A stretch of DNA of 64,000 nucleotides from Taxillus chinensis (GCA_023512835.1 CM042092.1:44820535-44884534), one strand, 5' to 3'. Numbered from the stretch's first letter, positions 46,299 to 58,026 are shown. Numbers and translations: made by a program. Notes: generated by a model not told the origin, from the letters alone.

Positions 46299-46306
46299 TA
46301 TAAATA
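46299..46306 (+). promoter_or_regulatory. TATA box upstream of the env-like ORF
   Basis: TATAAATA in CACTATAAATAGGG lies 83 bp before the ATG at 46389, followed by a TC-rich leader. The Athila LTR has CCTATAAATAGGG at 63846-63858, so this may be a second promoter of the element. Promoter activity is inference. Confidence 0.45.
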
Positions 46307-46388
46307 GGGATGGGTTCCAAGCTTCAAACTCACATCTCATACTTTCCTCTCCCTTCTTGCTGAGAGCAAAATTCTTCTCTGGTTAGTC

Positions 46389-47630
46389 ATGGTGCACACA
46401 AGGAGAGCCCGCCAAGGAGAAGGCAGTCCTGAAGCCTCTGCCACTTCTATGCCTTCGGCATTGCGAGACGCCGACACCATCTTCGTGGGGAATGTGCTTG
46501 ATTGGGAGATCCTGGAGTCCTCCACTCTTGACTGGACTGAAGAAATTATGACCAAGTTGCAAGCGTTGGGACTGAGAAGGTTAGTATGCGCTCGCAGTGA
46601 TTTGTATTACCCTGCCATGTTAGACTTTTATAATTCAATCTATGTCAATGAGGAAGATGATGAGATAATTGGGGAAGTTCAAGGTGTTTTAATTTCTATT
46701 TCTCCTGCTATGTTGAGAGACTGCTTTGATCTGCCAAATCCCATGCATGCAAAGCCTGGGTTGACCTTAGGAGATTATGGTAGAGCTTTACAGTATAATA
46801 AGGAATTTGGGAAACGTCGGCAATTTACTAAAAATGGATTTCATGGAAAGTACCGTTGCCTTGCTAATTTGGTAGGGAGGTGCTTACTGTTACAGACTAG
46901 TGGCGTAGACTCAGTCCCTAAGTCCCATTTGGAGTTTATGTTTTGCATCGATCGTCAATTACACATTGATTGGGCTGCTGAAATTTTTAAATTGTGGAAA
47001 CGGGACATTCATAAATGTTTATATGGTCGACTACTTAGCATGCTTCTGCAATATCAATATGGTTATCTCAGTGCTCAAGTAGTCCCCACTGTTTTCCCGG
47101 ATAACCTGCGGTTACGAGTTCTCCATCCAGAGGGTGCCTTAGGAGTTAGCTACAAGGGCAAATGGGGAGATAGTATCCACGTCGCACCACAGCCTTCACG
47201 TCACAGCGTGCATATGGAGCGACCCACTGAGCAGTTTAGGGACACCTCTACTCCCATGAATGCCCGCCGATAGCACATCTTCCAATTGACTGCCATGTAC
47301 ATGCAGTTCAATGTTCACAAGGAGGAAATCTACAATTTCTTCCAAGGCATCAGTGGCCAAGTTATCAGTGAAGTTGACGTTCTTAACTGGGCCTTCACTA
47401 ATGGCCACATCACAAGACTTCAGTTGGATGAGCTGCTCGAGTACATCACTCAAGATCAACAAGCAACGTCTCGTCCATCTGCCCGACCATGGGAAGCCCC
47501 GGAGCCAACTCCTGCTGCTTCTTATGAAGACTTACGAAAGCAAACTGCTCAACTACAAGAGGCACAGGCGGAAACCGTTCAGGAGATCGGGCTGCTGAAG
47601 AAAAAGCAAACTCTCTTCCTCAAGGAGTAG
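46389..47630 (+). pseudogene. Athila env-like / plant transposon protein ORF
   Basis: Open from ATG 46389 to a TAG at 47271-47273, then in the same frame to TAG 47628-47630. It occupies the env-like position of Athila, after integrase. Blocks such as LVCARSDLYYPAMLDFYNS, PAMLRDCFDLPN and HIDWAAEIFKLW resemble the family annotated as putative plant transposon protein. It ends with a glutamine- and glutamate-rich coiled-coil segment (LRKQTAQLQEAQAETVQE). No signal peptide or clear membrane segment is seen, so an envelope role is not supported. A one-base shift near 47630 leads to the Ulp1-like region, so both were probably one protein of about 770 residues. Confidence 0.7.
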
Positions 47631-47631
47631 A

Positions 47632-48711
47632 AGGAAAGTCAAAGGGCTGCTCGGTAAGATCTGGAAAGCCCTGGGGAAGAAGAAGAAGAAAACTCCTACA
47701 CCTCCTGTGGAGGATCCATTTGACGCACCGTCACCTCCGGTATAGCAGCACGCTGCACATAGCGAAGAGACACCGGAGTATCCCCAGTATCCGCAAGAGG
47801 CGGAGCCCTACACCGCTCTACCTTTCCCTCCAGCAGTTCCTGTTTATTTCACACCACCAGCAGGGCCCAGCTCTGCACAGGCCCTCGTTTCGTTAATCCA
47901 TCCGTTGCAATGGTGGTCTGGCGCATCATCAGAAGCTCCCCAGGAAGATAACCTCGGGGCGCCCATCTATATTCATCTTCATCCGGCCCTCTCCACTGCT
48001 GATGCCACAGCTGCTTTTCAGTAGTTTACTTATGGAGACACCTTGCAAGCACGTTTTACACGTGATTCAGAAGTCTTCACGTCATCTTATTTGCAGCGTA
48101 TCCTAGCTGATGAGTACTTATCTTCCGATGATGTTGACTTATTCTGTCGTACGATGCGACACGTGGTGGAGGCTGAGCCCAACGACTACCCTATGGCTTA
48201 GTATACCTCTATCATGCTGTGCGAGATATATAAGCAGCCGTTAGAGGAGCATATCTTCCGCCGGCGGATGAATGGAGCAGCAGAAGGACATCACTCTTGG
48301 CACCAGGTCCATGAGGTTCTTATACTGGTCCTCCTTGATCGACACTTTGTACTCTTGCAGTTGGACCTGACTGTGGGCCATGCCGTCCTTTATGACCCGA
48401 GCCAAGCCCATGGGTTTTCCATACGGAAGAAGAAGCTTGTCCATGGTTTCTTGAAAAAAATCAAAAACGCACTCAGAAAAGAAGGGCTGTTGACATCCAA
48501 GTTTCCTCTGGTGCACTTTAATGAAATGGAGCTTCCCCAACAACCTGATCAATTCAGTTGTGGGATTTTTGTCTGCTATTATTTGATAGCTCTGTTGCAG
48601 CATAAGGATACTTGGGCACTCACAGGAGACACCTCGGCTGACTTTGTTGCACGTCTTAGAAGAATGGTGGCCCATGTTATCTTCTACTATAGCGTTCCCA
48701 CCAACCGGTAA
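47632..48711 (+). pseudogene. Ulp1-type (C48) cysteine protease domain in Athila
   Basis: One frame is readable from 47632 to the TAA at 48709-48711, interrupted only by three TAG codons (47743, 48022, 48199). A lysine-rich then proline-rich linker precedes a C48-like domain. Counting from the ATG at 48214, His44 (RHFVLLQLD), Asp61 (VLYDPS), Gln110 and Cys116 (ELPQQPDQFSCGIFVC) fill the catalytic positions. The His-Asp spacing of 17 and the Gln-Cys spacing of 6 equal those of yeast Ulp1 as I recall them. Ulp1 enzymes cleave SUMO; the substrate here is unknown. Plant transposons of other classes are known to carry Ulp1-like genes. The domain sits before the Athila 3' UTR, downstream of the env-like ORF. 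Confidence 0.72.
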
Positions 48712-49190
48712 CGGTCTTCTGCCTTTTTCCTTTTCCCATGCTCTGAGGGCATCGCATCATTTAAGTATGGGGGGTGGGGGTTTCCTTTGAACCGGGTGTT
48801 TGTTTGTTTGCATGAATGTTTCATTGTTCTCTTATATTTTTGCTGTGAATGTATGTTTTGCCTGTGAGGTGCATGGCTACCAAGGTATGCAAATTCTGGT
48901 TAACTATATTGACCACCTTAGTATCTTGTTGTGATAAAGATGTTTCAATTGTTAAGGTGTGTTATAAGTTAGTTAAGCATGTCTTTACTTTTTGTATGAT
49001 ATCACCATGATTTTGGAGCTGACATTTGAATAGTTAGCTGAGCATGTTATGGTGGGATGAACTTTGTAAACCCTGAAGTGAAATGCAGCATAGGCATATA
49101 CTTTTTGAGAGCACCATTATCTTGCCTTTGAGTGTATTTTATGGGTTATTGGGTTCTCAATTTGCTCTTAATATTCATCACTAGCTATTT
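48712..49190 (+). other. Athila 3' UTR, proximal part, with internal purine tract
   Basis: Noncoding. TTTAAGTATGGGGGGTGGGGG at about 48761-48780 resembles the Athila polypurine tract found at 63221-63233. It is cut at 49190 by the truncated LTR of element 3. Confidence 0.6.
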
Positions 49191-50788
49191 AAGGGAGAGA
49201 GTTCTTCGGGGTGTGGGTTTTCGTTGAAGATAAAAAAAAAAAAAAGAGGTGGGTTTTTGTTGAAGAGGAGATTCGTTGAAAGGAGAAAAAAAAAGGAGAG
49301 AGTTCTTCGGGTGGATTGAAAGGAGAGAGCCTGTTTTCGTTGAAGAGAGCCATCAAAAAAAAAAAAACAGAGAGAGGGGGAGATTCGTTGAAAAAAAAAA
49401 GGGAGAGAGGGGGATTGAAAAAACTTGGTTCGTGGAGAGAGAAAGAAAGAGAGAGGGGGATACCAATCCTGTCCCAATCCCCACTCCTCACGCTTACCCT
49501 CCTTATATCCAGCCAGCAAGGATATCAAACCCAGAAAATACATCTCTTCAAATACCAAGAAACCCCCCTCACAAACCTCGTTATCAAATCTTGCTGGTTC
49601 TAAGCAGGTGGTGACCATCAGCATCAGTGGGAGCTCAAGCAGAAGATTCAAAGTCGGTTCAGCCCTTATCTTTTCACTCTTTTTTTTAGCTGATTTGTAT
49701 CTATATTTGATGTATTTGTTTTAGCATTTTTCTAATTTTCGTTTTTTAGTTTATCTACATTTGATGTAATTGCTTTTCAACCTTTTTCCATTGCATTTTC
49801 CCTGTATTTCTTCCTATGTGTATGTGTAATATGTAAAGTGTAGTAAAAAAAAACAAAGGAAAAAAAGAGAGAGAGCAAAGGGAAAGGATGAAGAAAAAAA
49901 AAAAAAAAAAAAAAGAGTGATTTTATTTTTTGTGGATGTCACACTCACACACTCCACATCTATTTTGATATATGCATTTCCAATTTCAAAAAACAAAAAA
50001 AGAATACACAAAAAAAAACATGTTTTTTTTAAAAAAAATGTTTTCAATAAATAATTTTCAAAATGTTTTCAAAAAAAAAAAAAGAAGAGAGAAAACAAAA
50101 CACACAAACAAACAAACAAACAAACAAAAAACAACAAAACAAAACAGAAAAACAAACAAAAAAAACCAAAAAAAAACAAAACAAAACAAAACGTTTTTCC
50201 AATAAAATATCCTTTTTTAAAAAATATCTTCAACAACATGTTTTGAAAATGTTTTCATGAAATGTATTCCAAATGTCTTCCAACAAAAAACAAAACAAAA
50301 CAAAACAAAAAAACAAAAAAAGGGAAAATAAAAAAATCATTTTCTAGGACTCCAAAACAAAACCAAAAACCCAAAACCAACCCATAGGGTCTCGTTCTCC
50401 ATTTCAAACAAAACCCAAAACTTTTTAGGATTCCCTTTAGAAATTTAGGATAAATCCATTTTAACCATGGCCTTAATAAATAATTTAGCTAAATAAAAAT
50501 CCTAGACTTTTTAGGAAACTTAACCCAGCTATGGCAGTACAAATAAAATAAAACCTCCTCCTCCTAAATTAGATACCGAAAAGGGCGTCGTAGGGGTGCT
50601 AATCCTTCCCTACACGTAACCAACTCCCGAACCCATCTCTGATAAAGCAGACCATACACTTAAGACTACTCAAAGTAGAGGGTATCCAACTGTACCCCAA
50701 AAACAGTTGGTGGCGACTCTAAAATTTCTCACCATTGGTCTAGTTTGAGCTCACCCCAAAAGGGCCCGGACGAAAACCAGTGATGACA
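49191..50788 (+). repeat. 5' LTR remnant of Ogre element 3 (1,598 bp)
   Basis: Collinear with 61260-62850 with few differences, suggesting a fairly recent insertion. The start to about LTR position 1,230 is missing. It ends GATGACA next to the primer site. Confidence 0.9.
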
Positions 50789-50790
50789 GC

Positions 50791-50808
50791 TGGCGACTCT
50801 GCTGGGGA
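50791..50808 (+). other. Primer-binding site, tRNA-Arg type (Ogre element 3)
   Basis: TGGCGACTCTGCTGGGGA, same as in elements 1 and 2. Confidence 0.75.
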
Positions 50809-51436
50809 CAATGAACACTTTAGAGAGTTAGGTCTAGAACTAAGGATTAGGAGGTTATTTTAATTATACTGTTGTATATATTTAACTGTTGTGCTAAATT
50901 GTTTGATTGTTGCTCATATTTCTTGTGATTTATTTATACGCTTTAACTACCATGATAGTGGTGATTTATCGCTTTCCATACTTGTTGCATACATGCATAA
51001 CCCTATACCCGGGTTTAGCACAATTTAGGTTAGCGAGGTTCAGTACGGTCCCCAACGCGTTGATCATTATCCGCAATAGGGCCTCGGACTCCTCACTCAA
51101 ACTAGAGGTTCTTTTAAGGCACATCCTTTTAAGATCCCCCTCCGGTAAATCCCATGGTGTACGGAGCCCTCTATTGAGGAAGTTTGGGAACCAACGAATA
51201 AGATAGGGGTAGCAATAAAAGCCCATCAGGGGTATTGACCCACATTTTGTTTGCTCATTCCATGCCATGCTAACCTTTGTTTTGTAGGGTAGTCCTTAAG
51301 TCATCCTCTACACATTTAACTGTTTTTTTTTTTACAATTGGTTTATTCTTTATCCTGTCTACCTACCTTGATATATATTAACTTGTCATCCTAACCTGTC
51401 ATCATGCATAACATGACATTCATCATTCATATAGGC
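50809..51436 (+). other. 5' untranslated leader of Ogre element 3
   Basis: Homologous to the leaders of elements 1 and 2. No gene is seen. It ends CATATAGGC before the ORF1 ATG. Confidence 0.6.
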
Positions 51437-52862
51437 ATGGCAACTTTCAGTCATCTCCTAAAAGGCCTTCAAGACAAGGAGACTGTCACAGTAGTGGCCC
51501 AAGCATCAGGAGACATTCAACTTCGCCTTGGAGATTTCCCGCCAGGAGAGGCCTACAAGGTAGAACATGTTGTCATAGAAGATCAGCTGGACTACACTAA
51601 GGAGGTACAGGCAATATGGAAGCTGTGGTCAGACGAAAGGAAAAGCATATGCATACAACAGTTTGGGGATTGCTCCATGTAACTGACCTATTGGCCGATA
51701 CGGATATGCTGGGGGCAGCCATTTATTTCTGGGAACCTCAACGGCGGTGCTTCAACTTCAACAGCCTAGATCTTGTTCCCACAGTAGAAGAATACAGAAG
51801 ATTACTGGATATCCCAGTGGAAAACAAAATGAAAATCTATCTACCAGAGCCCAGAAGGTCATGCCGAAGGGCCTTTGCTGAGATTATGGGAAAGCTAGTA
51901 TGGGACTCACCGGCGGTCACAACTTACGGTGGGCGCGAATATCTTCCATGGGCAACAATCAAATAAATAATACAAACTGCAATGGAAGCGGAGGCACACA
52001 AATTGCTTACACTAGCTATATATGGGCTAGTCATTTTCCCGAGGATACCGGCCCACATTGATGGGGCAATTGTAGATTTGGTCCAGCAGGTGCTCAAAGG
52101 ATGTGACCCTACTCCTGCTATCTTGGCTGAAACCATCCGATCTCTTACTTACCTAAGGAGTAAAGGCTCGGGACAGTTCATGGGGTGCTTACCTCTCCTA
52201 TGTACTTGGTTGCAAGGTTATTTCCCCTGTAGTGTTCATCGTTTCCCTGCTGTTTATCAAGTACCAGCCACAACACTACTAGATATTCTGCTTAGTAAGT
52301 GGAGCCTACCAAAAGACTTTGAAAGCTGGGGAACCTCACAGAAGCTGACATTACCTGGACTGCTCCTTGGATGCCGGTGGTCTCCATGACATATAGGCTG
52401 GGGGACTACAATTGGGTTCCACTTTTAGGTCCCTGGGGGAGGAACCGCATATGCACCTGCGGGCAGGAAGACAAGTGGGGCGTCATCAGATTATTCCCGT
52501 GCTCTTTGGCATGGAAGAGTGTGACTTCACTTACAGCAGAACCATGCTCACAGAAGAAGGCAAGAAGATGTATCAAGCATGGTCCACACCACACAAGATT
52601 CAACCCAACAGTTCAAAACCTGGTGTTTTCCCAAGCATACATATCTTGGAGGGCACAACACAAGCCACGGCTAACTTCGGACATGAAGGCTATCCTCCAG
52701 GAGAATCGGACTTTAAGACAGCCAGATCCAGAGGCTAGAAGCATCTCTAGAAGGAACTCTTCAAGGGCTGCAGTGAGGGAAAAACAGATCGCGACCATAA
52801 TGAAGCAGCGGGAGGATGCAGGTGAACGACCACCCCAGAGAAAGAGGCGCCGTGCTCCTTAG
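51437..52862 (+). pseudogene. Ogre ORF1 (function unknown), element 3
   Basis: This copy has the intact N-terminal frame (MATFSHLLKGLQDKETVTVV) lost in element 1. Breaks: an indel near 51667, TAA at 51963, a short deletion near 52330 and shifts near 52390 and 52620. The C-terminal frame ends with KREDAGERPPQRKRRRAP-like basic residues and TAG at 52860-52862. The conserved middle (RCFNFNSLDLVPTVEEYRRL, QVLKGCDPTPAIL) matches the other copies. Function is unknown; a nuclear or RNA-binding role would only be guessed from the basic tail. Confidence 0.72.
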
Positions 52863-53143
52863 GAGATGACTGGAAGAATGCCTTAAGATCATGTAGTGAT
52901 AGCTTTCATTTTACATGGCATTTCAGCATTATATGTTTGTATTGAGTGTTTATATTGTATGTTTTGTTTGCAATAAAGTTGTTTGTTTCTTTAACCCTCT
53001 GCATAGACATTCATGCATACATGCATATAAAAAAAAATCAAATAAAAGCTCCCTTGTACCCAGGTGGGTAGCAGCCTCCCTCCAGGATTGCGCACTCTTA
53101 CAATCTCAGATCCCGGCGCAATCAAATACCTCAACCGCAGCCA

Positions 53144-54342
53144 ATGGCAGAAGAAACAGAGAATAGACTCATGGGGTTGGAACAGTCACAACAAACACTA
53201 CAGGGGCAAATGTCCGCAATAATGGAAATGCTCACGAAATTGACTGAAGAAAGAGGAAGAATTCCGACCGGGGGAACTACCAATCACCATCAAGAGCAGG
53301 GACAGGAGGCTGTTCAGTCACCCAACCTGGCTCCAAGCCAGGCACCCACATACCATCCTGCTATGGCACAACCTCCTACCCCAAATTAAACTCATTTCAC
53401 TATGCCCGCATCAGGAAATGTAATGGAAGCGGTGGGTTCCCCAGCTCCTCAGGAAAATATTGAGTCGCTCGCTCTACGCCGACTCGAGGAAAGATTGAAG
53501 GCCGTAGAAGGTATTGACAGCTATGGTATGACCAGCCCACAAGACTTATGCTTAGTCCCTGGGGTGGTGCTACCGCCAAAATTCAAAATGCCAGATTTTG
53601 AAAAGTTCAACGGGACACGATGTCCGAGGACACATCTGGCCATGTATTGTCAAAAGATGGCCGCTTATGCTGGTGAAGACAAGCTCCTCATGCATTGTTT
53701 CCAGGAAAGCCTAACTGGGGCATCCCTTCGCTGGTATTTTCAACTGAATGGAAACCGTATTAAGACATGGAAGGAATTAGCTACTTCTTTCTTGGCACAG
53801 TACAAACATGTCACCAAACCGGCATCAGTCCCTTATGTTGAAAGCAACGAAGATGTGCCAGAATGCTCCTATCGGGCTTTTGAGATAGTGAACGTCGCTT
53901 CAGCCCCAGACCATCGTCTCTCGAAGGCAGCAAAAATGGTTGCAGCCACTATGATCAAACAGGGGTACAAACCGGGGCAAGGATTAGGCCTGACAGCTCA
54001 GGGGATTCAGAAACCCCTGACGATCCGAGAAAATACCGAAAAGTTCGGGCTAGGCTACGTCCCTACAAAAGCTGACAGACAGAGGGAAGCTATCAAGAAG
54101 AGAGAAGTCAGAATGGCAAGATTGCAGAAAAGGCCATTACAAGAAGAAAGGAGAAGCTTTCCCCCTTTGAATGTTACATTCCGGAGTGGAGGGTTTATCC
54201 ATAAGAGCCAACCTGAGCCCAAGACGGGGACTGTAGCCGTATTAGACACAAATGAGCATGCACCAAGCGAGATGGTTCAGTTAGTGCGAGAGGATCCCAA
54301 CCAGCCACTAAACAATTGGACCAGCCTGGACCTCCCCATAAT
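53144..54342 (+). pseudogene. Ogre gag fused to G-patch by deletion, element 3
   Basis: Gag starts at ATG 53144; TAA at 53387-53389 replaces CAA of the siblings. From 53402 an open frame of about 314 residues runs through the gag core (FEKFNGTRCPRTHLAMYC, SFLAQYKHVT) directly into the segment after protease (SVPYVESNEDVPECSYRAFE), then the G-patch (GYKPGQGLGL to GLGYVP). Relative to element 1, 2,244 bp (748 codons) are missing between two GTCACC sites, removing the gag C-terminus, zinc knuckles and protease. The frame ends at the intron donor. Confidence 0.85.
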
Positions 54343-54523
54343 GTAATGCTTACGGGTCATTGGGATTTAATGTATTCTATTTTAATGTACTTTGAAGCTG
54401 TGAACATTTGTTTTTCCTTAAACCTTCCAATAAAATGTGTTTTTTAAATCTTTCATGGTGCATTCCATTCATCACATATGCATATCATATTTGGTTACCA
54501 ACTTGTCATTCTCTTATAAACAG
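54343..54523 (+). other. Intron between G-patch region and RT (Ogre element 3)
   Basis: GTAATG...AAACAG, 181 bp. Splice signals and frame relation are the same as in elements 1 and 2. Confidence 0.78.
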
Positions 54524-57500
54524 GTATCACAATGTCAATGAAAACATAGTATGCGAAAGCAAAACGAGATGCCAAAGGTTTGACCAAAGTCCAAACTGGG
54601 AGCAGCCCGTGTTTGAAGCTGATGAGGATGAGATAGAAGAGACACCTGAGCTACCAGGGGAGATTATACGCCTATTGGAAAGGGAAGACCGTTTATCCGT
54701 CCCAAGTGAAGACCCAGTAGAAACAGTGAATTTGGGGACGACAGCCGAACCAAAAGAATTGAGGGTGGGGTCTTTGATAGCTACCGACATCAGGAGGAAG
54801 TTAATCAAGCTGTTAAGAAGCTACATCGACATTTTTGCATGGTCATACCAAGATATGCCCGGATTAGACACAGATATAGTGCAACATCACATACCCGTGA
54901 AGCCCGAGTGCAAGCCAGTACAGCAGAAATTGCGAAGAATGAGACCAGAGATGATACTGAAGATTAAAGAAGAAGTCAAAAAGCAATGGGATGCAGATTT
55001 CCTAAGTGTCTCCTGTTATCCAGAATGGGTGGCCAATGTTGTACCAGTACCGAAAAAAGGAGGCAAAGTATGCATATGTGTCGATTATAGAGATCTGAAC
55101 TGGGCAAGTCCGAAAGACAACTTCCCGCTTCCTCATATTGACACCTTAGTGGATAATACAGCAAAACATGCCCTATTCTCCTTCATGGATGGTTTCTCGG
55201 GCTATAATCAAATTCGTATGGCCCCCGAACACAAAGAGAGGACCACATTCACGACACTTTGGGGCACCTTTTGCTATAACGTGATGCCTTTTGGCCTGAG
55301 GAATGCAGGGGCAACCTATCAGCGAGCCATGGTGACCCTATTCCACGACATGATGCACAAAGAAGTCGAGGTATATGTGGACGACATGATAGCCAAATCT
55401 CGAAGCACTGAAGATCATATCGAAGTACTCCGCAAGATCTTTAACAGGCTACGGAAATATCAACTGAAATTGAACCCCGAAAAGTGCACTTTCGGAGCCA
55501 TGTTGGGAAAACTGTTGGGTTTCATTGTGAGCCAAAAAGGAGTGGAAATCGATCCAGATAAAGTTCGAGCTATCCAAGAGATGCCGCCACCACAGACCAT
55601 CAAGGAGGTTAGAGAATTCCTAGGGCGACTGAATTATATTGCCCGATTTATTTCCCCACTAATGACCACATGTGAACCCATTTTCAAGACTTTACGAAAG
55701 AACAACCCAGAAATTTGGAATGACAAATGTCAAGAAGCTTTTGACAAGATCAAACAATATCTGTCTAATCCACCCATTTTGATCCCACCAGTACCGGATA
55801 GACCTCCGATCTTATACTTGACCGTTCAGGAGTCAGCGATGGGTTGTGTCTTGGGGCAACATGATTTTACAGGCAGGAAGGAGCAGGCCATTTATTACCT
55901 CAACAAGAAGTTCACCATCAATGAAGAAAACTACACGCCCTTGGAGAAGACGTGCTGTGCTCTTGTCTGGATAACGAGAAGATTGAGGCAATACACTCTT
56001 TATCATACTACATGGCTGATTTCAAGGCATGATCCGCTCAAATATCTCTTCGAAAAACCATCAATTTCTGGAAGAATGCCAAATGGCAATTGATCCTATC
56101 GGAGTACGATATCATCTACGTACCTCAAAAAGCCATAAAAGGAAGTGCGATAGCCGACTATCTGGCAGATAGAGCGCTGGAAGACTTTGAGCCCATGACT
56201 ATTGGCTTCCCAGATGAGCACATTAACATCATTTCGGCCGAAGTATCAGACATATGGACGATGTGGTTCGATGGAGCCTCTAGTCTCTTAGGTCATGGTG
56301 TTGGGGCCATCCTGATATCCCCAAAAGGCGAACATTTCCCCATGGTAGCAAAGCTAACCTTCCCTTGTACAAACAATGTGGCAGAGTATGAGGCTTGTGT
56401 GATGGGACTTCAAGAAGCCATTCACAAAGGAATCAAAAAATTACGAGTGTTCGGCGATTCGGCACTCATCATTTTTCAAGTAAAGGGTGAATGGGAGACT
56501 CGAAACCATAAATTAATCCCATATCGGAAGCACGTTGCAGAGTTAGCCGAGCAATTCGAAGACATCACATTTGAACATATGCCCAGGGAATGCAACCAGC
56601 TCCCTGACGCGCTGGCAACTCTAGCCTCCCTCCTTCGACTAGACACAAAGTTGGAAGTTCAGTCTTTCGATATCCGTATACAAGATGCTCCTGCACATTG
56701 CATGGCCATTGAAGGACATACTGAAGAAAAACCTTGGTTTGAGGACGTCAAACAATATTTGCTTAAGCAAGAATACCCAAGCAGAGGCCACTAAATCGAT
56801 AAGAGAAATATCCGAAGGTCAGCATCCAACTATTATGTTGATGGCTCAATTCTGTATAAGAGAAACCACGACATGGTGCTATTGCGGTGTGTGGCAAAAG
56901 AAGAGTCAATACAGATAATGAAAGAAGTGCACGAAGGGGAATGCGGTTCACATGCAAACGGACATGCATTAACAAGACAAATCATGCGAATGGGCTACTA
57001 TTGGGTTACCATGGAGAAAGATTGCATTGAATATGTGCGCAAATGCCTCAAGTGTCAAATTTATAGCGACAAGATTCAAGTACCGCCGTCCAAACTACAC
57101 GTGATGGTCTCCCCATGGCCGTTCTCACTTTGGGGCATTGACGTTATCGGACCAATATCTCCAAAAGCGTCTAATGGTCATCGTTTCATTTTGGTAGCCA
57201 TTGATTACTTCACCAAGTGGGTAGAAGCAGCATCATACGCTAATGTCACACAGGCTGTGGTACTTCGATTTATACGGAACAACATCATATGCCGATATGG
57301 TCTTCCCGAGCAGATCATAACGGACAATGCTGCCAATTTGAACAGCCGGATGATAGGGAGGTTGTGCGAAACATACAAAATTCAACACCGCAACTCGACC
57401 CCCTATCGCCCAAAGATGAATGGAGTAGTCGAGGCAGCCAACAAGAACATCAAGAACATTATTAGAAAGATGACTGAAACGTACAAAGATTGGCACGAGA

Positions 57501-57981
57501 AGCTACCTTACGCTTTGCATGCTTATCGTACCTCAGTGCGCACATCGACTGGGGCAACTCCATTTTCTTTGGTCTATGGCATGGAAGCAGTTCTACCGGT
57601 CGAAGTGGAGATACCTTCCCTCCGAGTACTTAAGGATACTCAGCTCGAAGAAGCAGAATGGGTCCGAAGTCGTTATGAGCGATTGAATTTAATTGAGGGC
57701 AAGCGCCTGGCGGCGGTTTAGGAGGACAGCTGTATCAACAGAGAATGATGAACAATTACAATAAAAAGGTGAAGCTCAGAAGCTTTCAAGAGGGTGATCT
57801 TGTCCTCAAGAAGATCTTGCCAATCCAGCATGACCATCGAGGAAAGTGGACTCCCAATTATGAAGGCCCATATGTTGTGAAAAAAGCATTCTCGGGAGGC
57901 GCATTGATCCTTGCCAAAATGGATGGAGATGAGCTTCCTAATCCGGTGAATAGCGACGCCGTCAAAACATTTTATGCTTAA
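54524..57981 (+). pseudogene. Ogre RT-RNase H-aRNase H-integrase, element 3
   Basis: The best preserved pol: RT and most of RNase H are open from the intron acceptor to 56093, with VCICVDYRDLN, MPFGLRNAGATYQ and YVDD (about 55374). A one-base loss near 56077 shifts the frame; the archaeal-type RNase H is open at 56090-56794 with MWFDGASS, EYEACVMG, GDSALII and LPDALATLAS, so its acidic residues are all present. A one-base insertion near 56780 and a stop at 57719 are further breaks. Integrase 56873-57721 has CLKCQIYSD, WGIDVIGP, ITDNAANL and NGVVEAANKN. The last piece 57745-57981 ends with FYA. Confidence 0.93.
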
Positions 57982-58026
57982 CTCTCATGTCTCCCCAACA
58001 AGGTTCTCATTCCTGTAATGAGCGGA

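Larger units (their letters stand above)
45373..46388 (+). other. Athila region between integrase and env-like ORF
   Basis: No coding sequence. From about 45830 to 46240 a degenerate repeat of about 100 bp occurs four times plus a partial unit. Each unit contains GTGAAA and a CACGTG-type core (for example TTTTCACGTGCAC). A TATA box follows. Confidence 0.65.

Noticed and set aside
46389..47630. A true viral-type envelope protein
   Set aside because: The position is env-like, but I see no signal peptide, cleavage site or convincing membrane anchor. The sequence resembles plant transposon-associated proteins.
47271..48201. Programmed read-through or alternative code because all premature stops are TAG
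   Set aside because: Sibling comparisons elsewhere in the window show CAG-to-TAG decay, which explains the pattern more simply. A frameshift near 47630 also argues for decay.
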